This document shows positions 26,353-38,526 of a DNA stretch of 64,000 nt, piece by piece. The position numbers were made by a program, and so were the translations under genes. The DNA is from Pararoseomonas baculiformis (GTDB taxonomy: Bacteria > Pseudomonadota > Alphaproteobacteria > Acetobacterales > Acetobacteraceae), in assembly GCF_017813395.1 (NCBI RefSeq), contig NZ_JAGIZB010000010.1:1-64000 (forward strand), given 5' to 3'. Within the stretch, counting starts at the first letter, position 1. Every line of letters begins with the position of its first letter. The notes under the pieces were generated by a model. The model was not told where the DNA came from. It did no database searches and worked only from the letters and a program-made list of their open reading frames with translations.

Positions 26353-27657
26353 TCATTCCTGGGGTGCCCGCCTGCCGCCCGTCGCTGCCGCCAGTGCGAT
26401 CATCGACAGGGCAGAGAGCAGCGCGATGGCGACCATGCCTTCCGCATAGCCGCCGAGGCGCTGCCAGAGCCATGCCATGCCGATCGGCCCCGCCGCGCGG
26501 GAGAAGGCGCCCGCGGCGGAGAGGATGCCGCTGATCGCGCCATAGCGCGCCGTGCCGAACATCAGCGCCGGCAGGGCCCCGCGCACCACCGTCATCACGC
26601 CATTGGCCGCGCCATACAGGCCGACGGCCAGGGCGAGCGGGAGCGGATCGGAGAGCAGCGCCAGGGCGAGGAAAACCGGCGGCAGCGCGCCGGTCGCGAT
26701 CAGCCCGACCGTGCCCACCGGAAGCCGCCCGCCCCCCGCGAATTCCGCCACGCGCCCGGCCACCTGCGCGATGCCGACAAGCGACGCGATGGCCGCCGCG
26801 GAATCTCCGAGCCCGCGCTCATGCAGCAGCGGTACGAGATGCACGGCGATGGTGGAGCTGGAGAGTCCCAGCGCCGCATAGACGAAGAGCAGGGCCCAGA
26901 AGCGCGGCTGCCGCCAGGGCAGCCCGAACTCACGCCCGGCCACGGTCTGTGCCGCGGCGGAGGGCTTCGCGGGGGCGGCGCCGGGCAGCAGCAGGCGGTG
27001 CGGCAGCGCGCAGGCCAGGTTCAGCAGCGCCAGCGCACCGCAAGCCTCTCGCCAGCCGAGCCACCCGACCAGAAGGCTGGTGAGCGGCCAGAAAATGGTG
27101 CTTGCCAGCCCCCCGGCAAAGGCCACGAACGCGATGCCCCGCCGGGCCCCGCCGGCGCCAAAGGCGGCGGTGATGGCGGCGAAGGCGGCCTGGTAGAGGG
27201 TGGCCGCCATGGTGGCCCCCAGCCCGATCCAGACGGCATAGAGTTGCCAGGGCGCCTGCACCTGCCCGGCCAGCCAGAGGCCGATGCCCGCGGCCAGCGA
27301 CCCCACCGCCATCACCCGGGCGGCGCCGAGCCGATCCAGCATCAGGCCCGTCAGCACCGCTGCTCCGGCCTCCGCGAGCAGCCCGGCGGAGAAGGCCCCG
27401 ACCACCAGTTCCACCGGCCAGCCCGTTTCCGCCACCATAGCCGGCATGAGCACGGAGAAGGCGTAGAAGAGCGATCCCCAATGGATCACCTGGGTGATGG
27501 CAAGGGTTCCCGCTACGCGCCAGGGCAGCGCACCGGTCTCCTGCGCCGCGCTCACGGCCGGTTCTTCAGGCGTGGTGCGTTGGGATGCGACATCAGCATG
27601 GGAATTCAGTGCTTTCGGAAGCGTTGCGGCCCTTGCCGCGGCGCTTCTCATCGTCAT
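26353..27657 (-). CDS. MFS transporter
   Basis: 434 residues with about 12 hydrophobic segments. The cytoplasmic loop 2-3 motif appears as GLMLDRLGAARVMAVGS. The first 45 residues are a soluble leader. The start at 27657 (MTMRSAAAR) is one of several in-frame Met codons, with only a weak ribosome site. It is divergent from a LysR regulator gene (62 bp), the usual arrangement for a regulator controlling its neighbour. Substrate unknown. Confidence 0.85.
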   Translation of the reverse strand: MTMRSAAARAATLPKALNSHADVASQRTTPEEPAVSAAQETGALPWRVAGTLAITQVIHWGSLFYAFSVLMPAMVAETGWPVELVVGAFSAGLLAEAGAAVLTGLMLDRLGAARVMAVGSLAAGIGLWLAGQVQAPWQLYAVWIGLGATMAATLYQAAFAAITAAFGAGGARRGIAFVAFAGGLASTIFWPLTSLLVGWLGWREACGALALLNLACALPHRLLLPGAAPAKPSAAAQTVAGREFGLPWRQPRFWALLFVYAALGLSSSTIAVHLVPLLHERGLGDSAAAIASLVGIAQVAGRVAEFAGGGRLPVGTVGLIATGALPPVFLALALLSDPLPLALAVGLYGAANGVMTVVRGALPALMFGTARYGAISGILSAAGAFSRAAGPIGMAWLWQRLGGYAEGMVAIALLSALSMIALAAATGGRRAPQE

Positions 27658-27719
27658 TCCAGGCGGTGCTGGACCAAAGAAAATCTTTTGGATGCCGCGC
27701 ATTCGGATAAGTTGCGCCT

Positions 27720-28631
27720 GTGGAATCGCTGACCCTCCGCCAGATGCGCACCTATCTCGCCGTCATCGAGACCGGCAGCGTCTCGGCTGCCGCGCGGCGG
27801 CTGGGCATGACCCAGCCTGCTGCCAGCCAGCAGCTGCGCGAGATGGAGCGCCGCACCGGGCTGCGCCTGCTGGAGCGTGCCGCAGGCCGTGCCTTGCCCA
27901 CGGCAGCCGGGGAGGCGCTGGCGGCGCCCGCGCGGCGGGCCCTTGCGGCGGCGGAGGAGGTGGAGGCGGCCGCGGCGGCACATCGGGAAGGAGATGCGGG
28001 GCGCGTGCGGCTGGGCACGGGCGCAACCGCCTGCATCCATTTGCTTCCGCCCGTGCTGACCGCCGTGCGGCGGCGCCATCCGGCCCTTGAGATCACCGTC
28101 GCTACCGGCAACACGCCGGAAATCGCCCGCCGCGTGGAGGAAGGGGAGCTGGACATCGCGCTGGTGACCCTGCCGGCGCCGCGCAGCCGCGCCCTGCATG
28201 TCACGCCGCTGATCGAGGACCGGCTGGTGGCGCTGCTGCCCCAGGCGCTCCTGCAAGGGCTGGCCATGGATGATCCGGGGCCCGTCACGGCCGCCGCGCT
28301 GACCCGCCTGCCGCTGATCCTCTACGAATCCGGCGGCACCATGCGCGGCCTGGTGGATGCCTGGTTCGCGCAGGCCGGCGTGGCGCCGCATGTGGCGATG
28401 GAACTGGGGAGCATCGAGGCCATCAAGGGGCTCGTGGCCAGCGGCCTCGGCGCTTCCGTGCTGCCGGGGCTTTCTCTGGGCGCGGCCCCGCCCGGCACCG
28501 CGCTGCGCCCCCTCCGCCCGGGCCTGTCACGCCAGCTCGGCATCGTGCTTCGCCGGGAGAAAACCCGGGATCGCGGGCTTCGCGCGCTGGTGGAGGAGCT
28601 GGAGAGGCTGCCCGGTCGCCTGGCGGGCTAG
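27720..28631 (+). CDS. LysR-family transcriptional regulator
   Basis: 303 residues from a GTG start. The N-terminal winged helix-turn-helix (LRQMRTYLAVIETGSVSAAARRLGMTQPAASQQLREMERRTGLRLLER) is typical. The C-terminal effector domain runs from about residue 90 with GRVRLGTGATACIHLLPPVL and GLVASGLGASVLPGLSL. It probably controls the divergent MFS gene and itself, with a small-molecule co-inducer. The effector is unknown. Confidence 0.92.
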   Translation: MESLTLRQMRTYLAVIETGSVSAAARRLGMTQPAASQQLREMERRTGLRLLERAAGRALPTAAGEALAAPARRALAAAEEVEAAAAAHREGDAGRVRLGTGATACIHLLPPVLTAVRRRHPALEITVATGNTPEIARRVEEGELDIALVTLPAPRSRALHVTPLIEDRLVALLPQALLQGLAMDDPGPVTAAALTRLPLILYESGGTMRGLVDAWFAQAGVAPHVAMELGSIEAIKGLVASGLGASVLPGLSLGAAPPGTALRPLRPGLSRQLGIVLRREKTRDRGLRALVEELERLPGRLAG

Positions 28632-28647
28632 CCCGCGCCCGCTCGGC

Positions 28648-30851
<2,204 letters not shown>

Positions 30852-30885
30852 GGACGCGGATGCAGCGGAGAAGAGAGACGCCCCG

Positions 30886-31608
30886 ATGAGCGAGATCGTG
30901 CATGGCTTCCGGCGGCCGGGGGCTTCCACCCAGCCGCCGCTGAACTCGCCCTCTTATGGCAGCACGCGCGCGCGCCATCCGCAGCAGCCGCTGCTGGAGC
31001 TGCCGCACACGCTGACCGAGACGAGCAGCCCCATCTTCACCCCCGCGCGCTACCCCGAGACCGGGGACCTGACGGTGCTGGAGAACGGGAAGGGCCACGC
31101 GATGGGCGAGCGCATCATCGTCGCCGGCCGGGTGCTGGACGAGGATGGCCGCCCCGTGCGCCACGCCATGGTGGAGGTGTGGCAGGCCAATGCCGCCGGG
31201 CGCTACAACCATGAGGGCGACACGCATGACGCCCCGCTGGACCCGAACTTCCGCGGCATGGGCCGTGTCTTCACGAATGAGGATGGCTGGTACCGCTATG
31301 TCACCATCCGCCCCGGCGCCTATCCCTGGCGGAATCATGCGAATGCCTGGCGCCCGAACCACATCCATTACAGCCTGTTCGGCCACGGCTTCGCGCAGCG
31401 CATGATCACCCAGATGTATTTCCCGGGCGACCCGCTGCTGCCGCTGGACCCCATCTTCAACACCGTGGCGGACGAGGCCGCGCGCAACCGCCTCGTCTCG
31501 ACCTTCGACCTTGAGATCACCCAGCCCGAATGGGCGCTGGGCTACCGCTTCGACATCGTGCTGCGCGGGCGCGAGGCGACGCCGATGGAGGATGGCCATC
31601 ATGACTGA
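30886..31608 (+). CDS. pcaH: Protocatechuate 3,4-dioxygenase beta subunit PcaH
   Basis: Iron(III) intradiol dioxygenase subunit that carries the metal: ring cleavage of protocatechuate to 3-carboxymuconate. 240 residues. Ligands fit WYRYVTIRPGAYPW (Tyr pair) and RPNHIHYSLFG (His pair). VEVWQANAAGRYNH is the family signature. It overlaps pcaG by 8 bp and lies 34 bp after pobA. pcaB, pcaC and pcaD are not in the window. Confidence 0.96.
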   Translation: MSEIVHGFRRPGASTQPPLNSPSYGSTRARHPQQPLLELPHTLTETSSPIFTPARYPETGDLTVLENGKGHAMGERIIVAGRVLDEDGRPVRHAMVEVWQANAAGRYNHEGDTHDAPLDPNFRGMGRVFTNEDGWYRYVTIRPGAYPWRNHANAWRPNHIHYSLFGHGFAQRMITQMYFPGDPLLPLDPIFNTVADEAARNRLVSTFDLEITQPEWALGYRFDIVLRGREATPMEDGHHD

Positions 31609-32206
31609 GGCGACGCCGGAACTCGCGCCTTCCAACGCCCTCGTCGCCTCCGCGCACCAGACCGCCGGGCCCTATTGGCACCTGGTGGACTTCCCGGAAT
31701 GGGCGGACACCACGCGCCACTTCGCCGATGCGCTGCCCGAGGGCGCCGAGCGCATCACCCTCACCGGCACCATCACCGATGGCACGGGTGCGCTCGTGAC
31801 GGATGCGATGGTGGAGATCTGGCACGCCGATCCTGCCGGCCGCTATCCGGACCAGAATGGAGATCCCAACGCCTTCCAGGGCTATGGACGCTGCGCGACC
31901 GACAAGCAGGGGCGCTTCCGCTTCGTCACGCTCAGGCCTGGCCCCGTGCCGGTGGGGCCGCATGCGGGCGGCAATGCGATGCAGGCGCCGCATGTCGCGC
32001 TGGCCGTCTTCGCGCGCGGGCTGCTGCAGCACCTCTCCACCCGCCTCTACTTCGAGGGCGAGGCGCTGAACGCGACCGACCCCGTGCTGCGCGCGGTGCC
32101 GGAGGCGCGGCGCGGCACGCTCATCGCGAAGCCCATGGGCGATGGAGCATGGAATCTCGATCTCCGCCTGCAGGGCGAGGGCGAGACGGTGTGGATGGCC
32201 GTCTAG
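31601..32206 (+). CDS. pcaG: Protocatechuate 3,4-dioxygenase alpha subunit PcaG
   Basis: 201 residues. Starts SNALVASAHQTAGPYWHL (QTxGPYxH signature of alpha subunits), followed by VEIWHADPAGRYP and GRFRFVTLRPGPVP. The metal-binding Tyr/His set of the beta subunit is missing, as expected. It forms the heterooligomer with PcaH. Confidence 0.96.
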   Translation: MTEATPELAPSNALVASAHQTAGPYWHLVDFPEWADTTRHFADALPEGAERITLTGTITDGTGALVTDAMVEIWHADPAGRYPDQNGDPNAFQGYGRCATDKQGRFRFVTLRPGPVPVGPHAGGNAMQAPHVALAVFARGLLQHLSTRLYFEGEALNATDPVLRAVPEARRGTLIAKPMGDGAWNLDLRLQGEGETVWMAV

Positions 32207-32268
32207 CCGCCTTGACCGGCGGGGAGGCCGCTCTAGCCTCCCCGCACGGCTTGGAGTGCGGCGGGGCG

Positions 32269-33744
32269 ATGACATTGGCGATGAGCTGGGACGAATGGGC
32301 CAGGCATGACGCGACGGCACTCGCCGCACGGGTGCGGGGCGGCGAGGTCACCCCGGCGGAGCTGGCGGCGCAGGCCGCGGCGGGCATCGCCCGCACGAAC
32401 CCCACCCTTAGCGGCGTCGTCGAACTCTTCGAGGATGTCGTCGCCGATCCGCTGAAGGATGGCATGGACGCGTCCGGTCCCTTTGCCGGCGTTCCCTATC
32501 TGATGAAGGATCTTGGCCCCACGCTGAAGGGGCGGCTGCAGGAGATGGGTTCCCTGCTCATGCGCGGGAACCGCGCGCAGGCGGACAGCTTTCTCGCCGG
32601 GCGCATCCGCCAGGCCGGACTGAACATCATCGGGCGCAGCACCACGCCTGAATTCGGCTGCTGCAGCTCGGCCGAGAATCCCGCCGTCTATGTCACGCGC
32701 AACCCGTGGAACACGGATTACACGACGAATGGTTCCTCCGCCGGCACGGCCGCCATGGTCTCGGCGGGCGTGCTGCCGATTTCCCACGCCACGGATGGCG
32801 GCGGCTCCATCCGCATCCCGGCAGGCGCCACGGGGCTGATCGGGCTGAAGGCCTCGCGCGGCGTCTTCTCCATCGCGCCCAATGCCTCGGACCTCACCGG
32901 CCTCGTTTCCATCCAGGGCTGCCACACGCGCAGCGTGCGCGACACCGCGCTTTTCGTGGACCGCTGCCGCGGCGGGGCGCCCGGGGAGTTCATGCCCTAT
33001 TGGTCGGCGCCCGAGCCCTATACGGATCTCATCCGCCGCGACCCCGGGCGGCTGCGCATCGCGCTGTCGCATGAATGGGGGGATTACCGCGCGACACCGC
33101 ATTTCGTGCGGGAGCTGGAGCGCGTGGGGCGTTTCCTCGAAGGCCTCGGCCATCATGTGGAATGGGCGTTGCCGCAGGTGGATTTCCGTGCGGCCTTCGC
33201 GGCGCAGACCACTTGTTACATCAGCAATTTCGCGCAGACCGTGGCGAACCTGCTGGCCCAGCACGGGCTGGACCGCCCGCCCGCGGACCGGGTGGAGCCG
33301 ATCAATATCCGGATCTGGGAGGCGGGGCTGAACACCTCCTACACCGAACGCGCGCGGATGCAGGCCGTGTTCAACACCACCTCCCGTGCCTTCGGCGCCT
33401 TCTTCGAGGACTGGGACATCATCCTCACCCCCATCACCGCCCTACCGACGCCGCTGATCGGCACGACGGAGTATCTGACGATCAGCGACAATCCCTCGGT
33501 GCATGACTGGTTCGGAAATCTTTGGCGCAACTTCGCCTATACGCCGCTCGCCAATCTCTGCGGCATCCCCGCCATCTCCATGCCGCTGGGCCGGCAGGAA
33601 AGCGGGTTGCCGCTGGGCATCCAGGCCCAGGCGCGGCAGGCGAATGACGGCCTGCTGCTGCAGCTGGCCGCGCAGGTCGAGCGGGCGCTGGAAGGACGCT
33701 GGAATGGCGGGGAGCGCCCGGCCGTGCATGTGGCGCGGGCCTGA
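32269..33744 (+). CDS. Amidase-signature enzyme
   Basis: 491 residues with the Ser-Ser-Lys layout of the amidase signature family: Lys80 (LMKDLG), cis-Ser in NGSSAG at about 154-159 (usually GGSSGG, so two Gly changes), and nucleophile about Ser180 in DGGGSIRIPA. It follows pcaG by 62 bp on the same strand. It could release an aromatic acid from an amide for the pob/pca pathway, but it could equally act on other amides. Specificity cannot be read. Confidence 0.85.
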   Translation: MTLAMSWDEWARHDATALAARVRGGEVTPAELAAQAAAGIARTNPTLSGVVELFEDVVADPLKDGMDASGPFAGVPYLMKDLGPTLKGRLQEMGSLLMRGNRAQADSFLAGRIRQAGLNIIGRSTTPEFGCCSSAENPAVYVTRNPWNTDYTTNGSSAGTAAMVSAGVLPISHATDGGGSIRIPAGATGLIGLKASRGVFSIAPNASDLTGLVSIQGCHTRSVRDTALFVDRCRGGAPGEFMPYWSAPEPYTDLIRRDPGRLRIALSHEWGDYRATPHFVRELERVGRFLEGLGHHVEWALPQVDFRAAFAAQTTCYISNFAQTVANLLAQHGLDRPPADRVEPINIRIWEAGLNTSYTERARMQAVFNTTSRAFGAFFEDWDIILTPITALPTPLIGTTEYLTISDNPSVHDWFGNLWRNFAYTPLANLCGIPAISMPLGRQESGLPLGIQAQARQANDGLLLQLAAQVERALEGRWNGGERPAVHVARA

Positions 33745-33789
33745 TCCGAGGGGTTCTGTCCACGCGCAGGAAGGAGAGGAGCAGCGGCC

Positions 33790-33823
33790 GGAACCGGCCC
33801 GAAGGTAAAAGCCGGGCCGTTCC
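33790..33823 (+). terminator. Strong hairpin after the pob-pca-amidase genes
   Basis: GGAAC(C)GGCCCG and CGGGCCGTTCC pair with one bulged base around an 11-base loop, 46 bp after the amidase stop. No T-run follows, so it is either a weak terminator or a 3' end-stabilising structure. Confidence 0.5.
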
Positions 33824-33940
33824 TCCGGCGCTGGGGGGCGGCAGCATGGCTGCTCTGCCCTGCGCCGCAGAGTACCGCAATTTAGCCCTGGCATCCCGGC
33901 GCGGCTGGGGCAATCTTCCGCTTTGGGCGGAGGGCGCAGC

Positions 33941-34933
33941 ATGAGGCGTCGTCATCTCCCGGGCCTGATCGCCGGGCTTGCCCTTTCCTCCGGCCGGGTG
34001 TCGGCGGAGGGTCGTCAGGCCGGCCCCGCTTCGCCCTGGCGGCCTGCCCATACCATCCGCCTGATCGTCCCCGTGGCCCCCGGCGGCAGCCAGGACGCGA
34101 CAGCCCGCATCCTTGCCCGCCCGCTGTCGGAAAGGCTGGGCCAGCCCGTCGTGGTGGACAACCTGCCAGGCGCGGCGGGAAATGTGGGCTTCCACGCAGC
34201 CGCGCGGGCCCGGCCGGACGGGCACACGCTGCTGGCCGGTTCGGATGGCCTGTCCATCAACAAGACCCTCTTCCCGCGCCTCGATTTCGACCCGGTGGAG
34301 GGGTTCGTGGCCGTCTCCTGGGTGGTGCGCGTGCCGCAGATCCTGGTGGTGCGCGCGGGCCGGGGCTGGGCGGCGGAAGGCATGGCCGGCTTCCTGCGCG
34401 AGGTGGGGCGCCGTCCGGTCACCATGGGCACCACCGGAATCGGGAGCCTGGCGCATCTGCTGGGGGAGGAGATGCAGGAGGCGATCGGCGCCCGCTGGAT
34501 CCATGTGCCCTATCGCGGCGGCGCCCCGGCCGTGACGGATGTGGTGGCGGGGGTCATCGATGCGGCGCTCGTGAATATCGGCGCCGCTGCGGTGATGGTG
34601 CGCAACGGCATGCTCCAGGGACTGCTCGTCTCCTCCCCGAACCGCGTGGGGGCGCTGCCCGCCGTGCCCAGCATCATCGCGACCGGGCCGCTGGCCGAAG
34701 GGGCCGTGGGCTGGCACGGGATCGTGGCGCCGGTCGGCACCCCAGGGGATGTCATCGCGGCGCTGGATGCGGCCGTGCAGGCCGTGCTCGCCTCGGACAG
34801 CCTGCGGTCGCAGCTCCTGTCCCTTGGCCATGAACCCGTCTCGGAAAGGCCGGAGCGGCTCGCGCAGGTGATCCGCGCCGATGCGGCGCGCTGGGGCAGC
34901 GTCATCCGGCGGAAGGGTATCGCGCCGGCATGA
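33941..34933 (+). CDS. Bug/TctC-family tripartite-tricarboxylate-type substrate-binding protein
   Basis: 330 residues. Signal peptide MRRRHLPGLIAGLALSS..VSA. The Bug fold shows as TIRLIVPVAPGGSQDATARILARPLSERLGQPVVVDNLPGAAGNVGFHAAARARPDGHTLL and PYRGGAPAVTDVVAGVIDAAL. These periplasmic proteins bind organic acids. The membrane partners TctA and TctB are absent nearby, as is common for expanded Bug families. GGAGG-like site before the ATG. Ligand unknown. An aromatic acid is a guess from the neighbouring catabolic genes. Confidence 0.88.
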   Translation: MRRRHLPGLIAGLALSSGRVSAEGRQAGPASPWRPAHTIRLIVPVAPGGSQDATARILARPLSERLGQPVVVDNLPGAAGNVGFHAAARARPDGHTLLAGSDGLSINKTLFPRLDFDPVEGFVAVSWVVRVPQILVVRAGRGWAAEGMAGFLREVGRRPVTMGTTGIGSLAHLLGEEMQEAIGARWIHVPYRGGAPAVTDVVAGVIDAALVNIGAAAVMVRNGMLQGLLVSSPNRVGALPAVPSIIATGPLAEGAVGWHGIVAPVGTPGDVIAALDAAVQAVLASDSLRSQLLSLGHEPVSERPERLAQVIRADAARWGSVIRRKGIAPA

Positions 34934-35058
34934 GGCCGCCCGGCGATCCTGGGCCGAACCCGCCGTGGCGCGACAAGGCTTTCCGCAGATTGGGGACGGG
35001 CCAGGCCATCGGGCCGCTGCCCGCGCCGGGGATTCGCGCTGCTGGCAAGCCTTTGTGC

Positions 35059-35088
35059 TTCACATCGTCGTGATGGAAGTTCTATGCT
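35059..35088 (+). promoter_or_regulatory. Possible sigma-70 promoter before a small gene
   Basis: TTCACA and TATGCT with an 18-base spacer lie 76 bp upstream of a small reading frame. The -35 element is poor. Confidence 0.3.
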
Positions 35089-35163
35089 ACGCCCGGTTGG
35101 CGAGCTGACAACGCCAGGGCGCCGCCTTTCCCGGGGCGGCGGTTTGAAGGATGGGCGGCGAGA

Positions 35164-35349
35164 ATGAAGATCGACGAGTGCGTTTCCGGGCTCCGGCCGA
35201 TGGAGCGGGAAGCGGCAATGCCAGAGCAGGGCGAGGCCATCCGCGTGGCCGTGGCTGAGCTTCTGGAGGTGGCGGCCGCCCAGCGCTACCTTCTCGCGGC
35301 TGCCCTTTTCCAGGAAGTCCTCAGCGGCCTTTCCACCGATCGGCACTGA
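35164..35349 (+). CDS. Small protein of unknown function
   Basis: 61 residues, mostly helical: MKIDECVSGL, acidic middle, then an Ala/Leu-rich helix (AELLEVAAAQRYLLAAALFQEVLSGL). No family is recognised. The ATG at 35164 follows a GGCGGCGAGA stretch, a weak ribosome site. Coding is plausible because of the amphipathic helix and the lack of a better frame, but not proven. Confidence 0.45.
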   Translation: MKIDECVSGLRPMEREAAMPEQGEAIRVAVAELLEVAAAQRYLLAAALFQEVLSGLSTDRH

Positions 35350-35490
35350 CGCAACGGCCCCTCGGCCGCCTGCCAGGCGCGCCGGGGCAGGGGCACGTGA
35401 TGCCTGTCCTGCCCTCGCGAATTTCCGAACCTCATCGGGCAGGACCTTGGAGGCCCGATGGCCATGCTGCCCGCCGGGGAACGGCGGGGT

Positions 35491-35721
35491 TCAGCCGGGC
35501 TGGTCCAGGCGCTGCCAGCCCTCGGCCTGATAGTCGGCCGGGCAACTCAGGGCCGTCGTCCTGCGGAAAATGGACTCCGGCACGCCGAGCCCCGGGGAAC
35601 CCAGATAGGCCTCGCAGCGCGTCACCTGGCCCGTGCCGGGGTGGCGAAGGCTGATCATCTCCGTCCGGGCGCAGCCGACCAGGAGAAGGAGAGCCGGCCC
35701 TCCCAGGAGCATGGCCCGCAT
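35491..35721 (-). CDS. Small lipoprotein of unknown function
   Basis: 76 residues. A lipoprotein signal (MRAMLLGGPALLLLVGC) has lipobox LVGC. The mature part begins ARTEMISLRHPGTGQVTRCEAYL and has two further Cys residues that could form a disulfide. The start at 35721 has TAAGG upstream. The open frame continues upstream without a better start. Outer-membrane or periplasmic location is inferred from the lipobox. Confidence 0.65.
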   Translation of the reverse strand: MRAMLLGGPALLLLVGCARTEMISLRHPGTGQVTRCEAYLGSPGLGVPESIFRRTTALSCPADYQAEGWQRLDQPG

Positions 35722-36157
35722 GCGCCTTACCGGGCCGTGTGCCGTTCCCTCACGCCCGCGGGCATCCGCCCCGCCGCCAAGATCCCGATCCATCACGCTC
35801 CTCCTGTCCGAACGAGATTCCACAGGTGCCGGACCCCGCCGGCGAAGCGGGGCTGCGCCGCCTCCGCATGACCGGCGGCGGGCATGCTGCGGCAATCCGA
35901 GCCGGGCAGGTGGGGCAAGCCAGGGTCAGGCATGTGGGGTCCGCGCCGTGGCGGTGCACTAACGCAGCGGAGCACGCTTCAGCCGCATGCGGCCGGTGCC
36001 GCAGCAGCGGGCCCGCCAGGGCCCGTGCCCGGGAGCAGGCTTCAGGCCTGGCTGGCGAGGAGGGGAGGCGAACGAGGCTTGCGCCCCGGAGGCATCGCCC
36101 CCGGGGTGCCATGGCATGCCGCCACGCTGGCGGCGCCAGGGTCCTGATGTCGTCGGA
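35722..36157. other. Region without a convincing gene
   Basis: 436 bp with long but Arg/Pro/Cys-rich random-looking frames on both strands, no good ribosome site, no RNA gene and no clear promoter. I see nothing supportable here. Confidence 0.45.
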
Positions 36158-36361
36158 TCAGCGCAGGCGGGGGCCGCGGCCAAGCTCGGCCTGGGCGGCC
36201 GCATAGGCCTCCTCGGCGCTGCGATAGCCGCCAGGACCGGTCTTGAAGGTCTCGTCGTCCCGGGTCAGGCGCCAGCCCCAACCCGCCGTCCGGGACCCTC
36301 GGCGCTCCACCACGATCTCCGCGGCGGGTGACGATGGCGGGGAAGGAGGGCGCGCATTCAT
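36158..36361 (-). CDS. Small protein with a GGYRSAEEAYAAA motif
   Basis: 67 residues from MNARPPSPP. The second half (VVERRGSRTAGWGWRLTRDDETFKTGPGGYRSAEEAYAAAQAEL) looks like a small DUF-type domain with a strand pair and a helix that hints at a folded unit. A Met 10 codons upstream is also in frame. Function unknown. It lies 134 bp downstream of tRNA-Ser on the same strand. Confidence 0.55.
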   Translation of the reverse strand: MNARPPSPPSSPAAEIVVERRGSRTAGWGWRLTRDDETFKTGPGGYRSAEEAYAAAQAELGRGPRLR

Positions 36362-36494
36362 TGCCGAGTATGGTGCCTTGGTAGTCCGCATGCCGGCACG
36401 GCCTGAGGCGGCCGGCCTGCGAAGGTTGTCGCGGGAAAGTCGTTCGCGCCCGCCGAGAGAATGTCCCGCTGGTCAATCTCGGGCAGCGATGGGG

Positions 36495-36584
<90 letters not shown>

Positions 36585-36598
36585 GGCGCGTGGTCGGC

Positions 36599-36627
36599 CC
36601 TATAGTCCGCTCCGCTTCGCCGTGCAA
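36599..36627 (-). promoter_or_regulatory. Sigma-70 promoter of tRNA-Ser
   Basis: On the minus strand: TTGCAC (-35), a 17-base spacer and TATAGG (-10). The likely start site is about 8 nt upstream of the mature tRNA end. Confidence 0.7.
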
Positions 36628-36660
36628 CGTATCCTGAAGGGGGATGCAATCATCGCGTGG

Positions 36661-36690
36661 TTGACTCCATGCCGCGCTCCCCGCTATACG
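36661..36690 (+). promoter_or_regulatory. Sigma-70 promoter of rplU-rpmA-obgE
   Basis: TTGACT (-35), an 18-base spacer and TATACG (-10), with a leader of about 100 nt to the rplU ATG. It faces away from the tRNA-Ser promoter. Confidence 0.7.
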
Positions 36691-36794
36691 CCGCCCCTCT
36701 CCGGTGCGGCCCCCCGTCTGGGCGTGGGCCACGCCGGATTCTTGCACGACCGATTGACCGAGACCCAGGCCGAGACGAGGCGGACCGCATCCCC

Positions 36795-37103
36795 ATGACC
36801 TACGCAGTGATCCGCACCGGCGGGAAGCAGTACCGCGTGACCCCGAATGCCGTGCTGACCGTGGAGAAGCTGGACGCCGAGGCCGGCGCCACCATCACCT
36901 TCCACGACATCCTGGCCCTGGGCGGCGAGAACGGCCTGCAGATCGGCGCCCCGACCGTTCCGGGCGCCGCCATCACCGCCACCGTGGTCGAGCAGAACCG
37001 CGGCGACAAGGTGATCATCTTCAAGAAGCGCCGCCGGCAGAACAGCCGCCGCAAGAACGGCCACCGCCAGCACCAGACGGTGCTGCGGATCGGCGAGTTC
37101 TGA
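36795..37103 (+). CDS. rplU: 50S ribosomal protein L21
   Basis: 102 residues: [15 protein letters not shown] start, [17 protein letters not shown] basic segment and the final TVLRIGEF, all typical of bacterial L21, which binds 23S rRNA. First gene of rplU-rpmA-obgE, with rpmA starting 29 bp after it. Confidence 0.98.
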   Translation: MTYAVIRTGGKQYRVTPNAVLTVEKLDAEAGATITFHDILALGGENGLQIGAPTVPGAAITATVVEQNRGDKVIIFKKRRRQNSRRKNGHRQHQTVLRIGEF

Positions 37104-37132
37104 TCCCCGGCCCGAACCAGGAGACCTGACAG

Positions 37133-37402
37133 ATGGCTCATAAGAAGGCGGGCGGCTCCTCCCGCAACGGGCGCGACTCCGCTGGCAAGCGCCTCGGCGT
37201 CAAGCTCTTCGGCGGCCAGGCCGTGCGCGCCGGCAATATCATCGTGACCCAGCGCGGCACGAAGATGATGCCGGGCCGCAACGTGCTGGTGGGCCGCACC
37301 CACTCCCTCCACGCCACCGTGGACGGGCATGTGAAGTTCGAGCGCAAGGCCGACAACCGCGTGGCGGTTTCGGTGGAGCCGCTGGCCGTCGCGGCCGAGT
37401 AG
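37133..37402 (+). CDS. rpmA: 50S ribosomal protein L27
   Basis: 89 residues. [16 protein letters not shown] is the conserved N-terminus that reaches the peptidyl transferase centre, followed by [10 protein letters not shown] and [13 protein letters not shown]. No Firmicutes-type cleavable leader. An intrinsic terminator lies 26 bp downstream, before obgE. Confidence 0.98.
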   Translation: MAHKKAGGSSRNGRDSAGKRLGVKLFGGQAVRAGNIIVTQRGTKMMPGRNVLVGRTHSLHATVDGHVKFERKADNRVAVSVEPLAVAAE

Positions 37403-38476
<1,074 letters not shown>

Positions 38477-38526
38477 CCCGCGCGGCGTGGGGTAGGGGGG
38501 AACGACAGGGGCTGGCCCCGCATCGC

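Noticed and set aside
35750-36112. 120-codon minus-strand frame in the gap before tRNA-Ser
   Set aside because: Arg/Cys/Pro-rich random composition and no ribosome site, so not listed as a gene.
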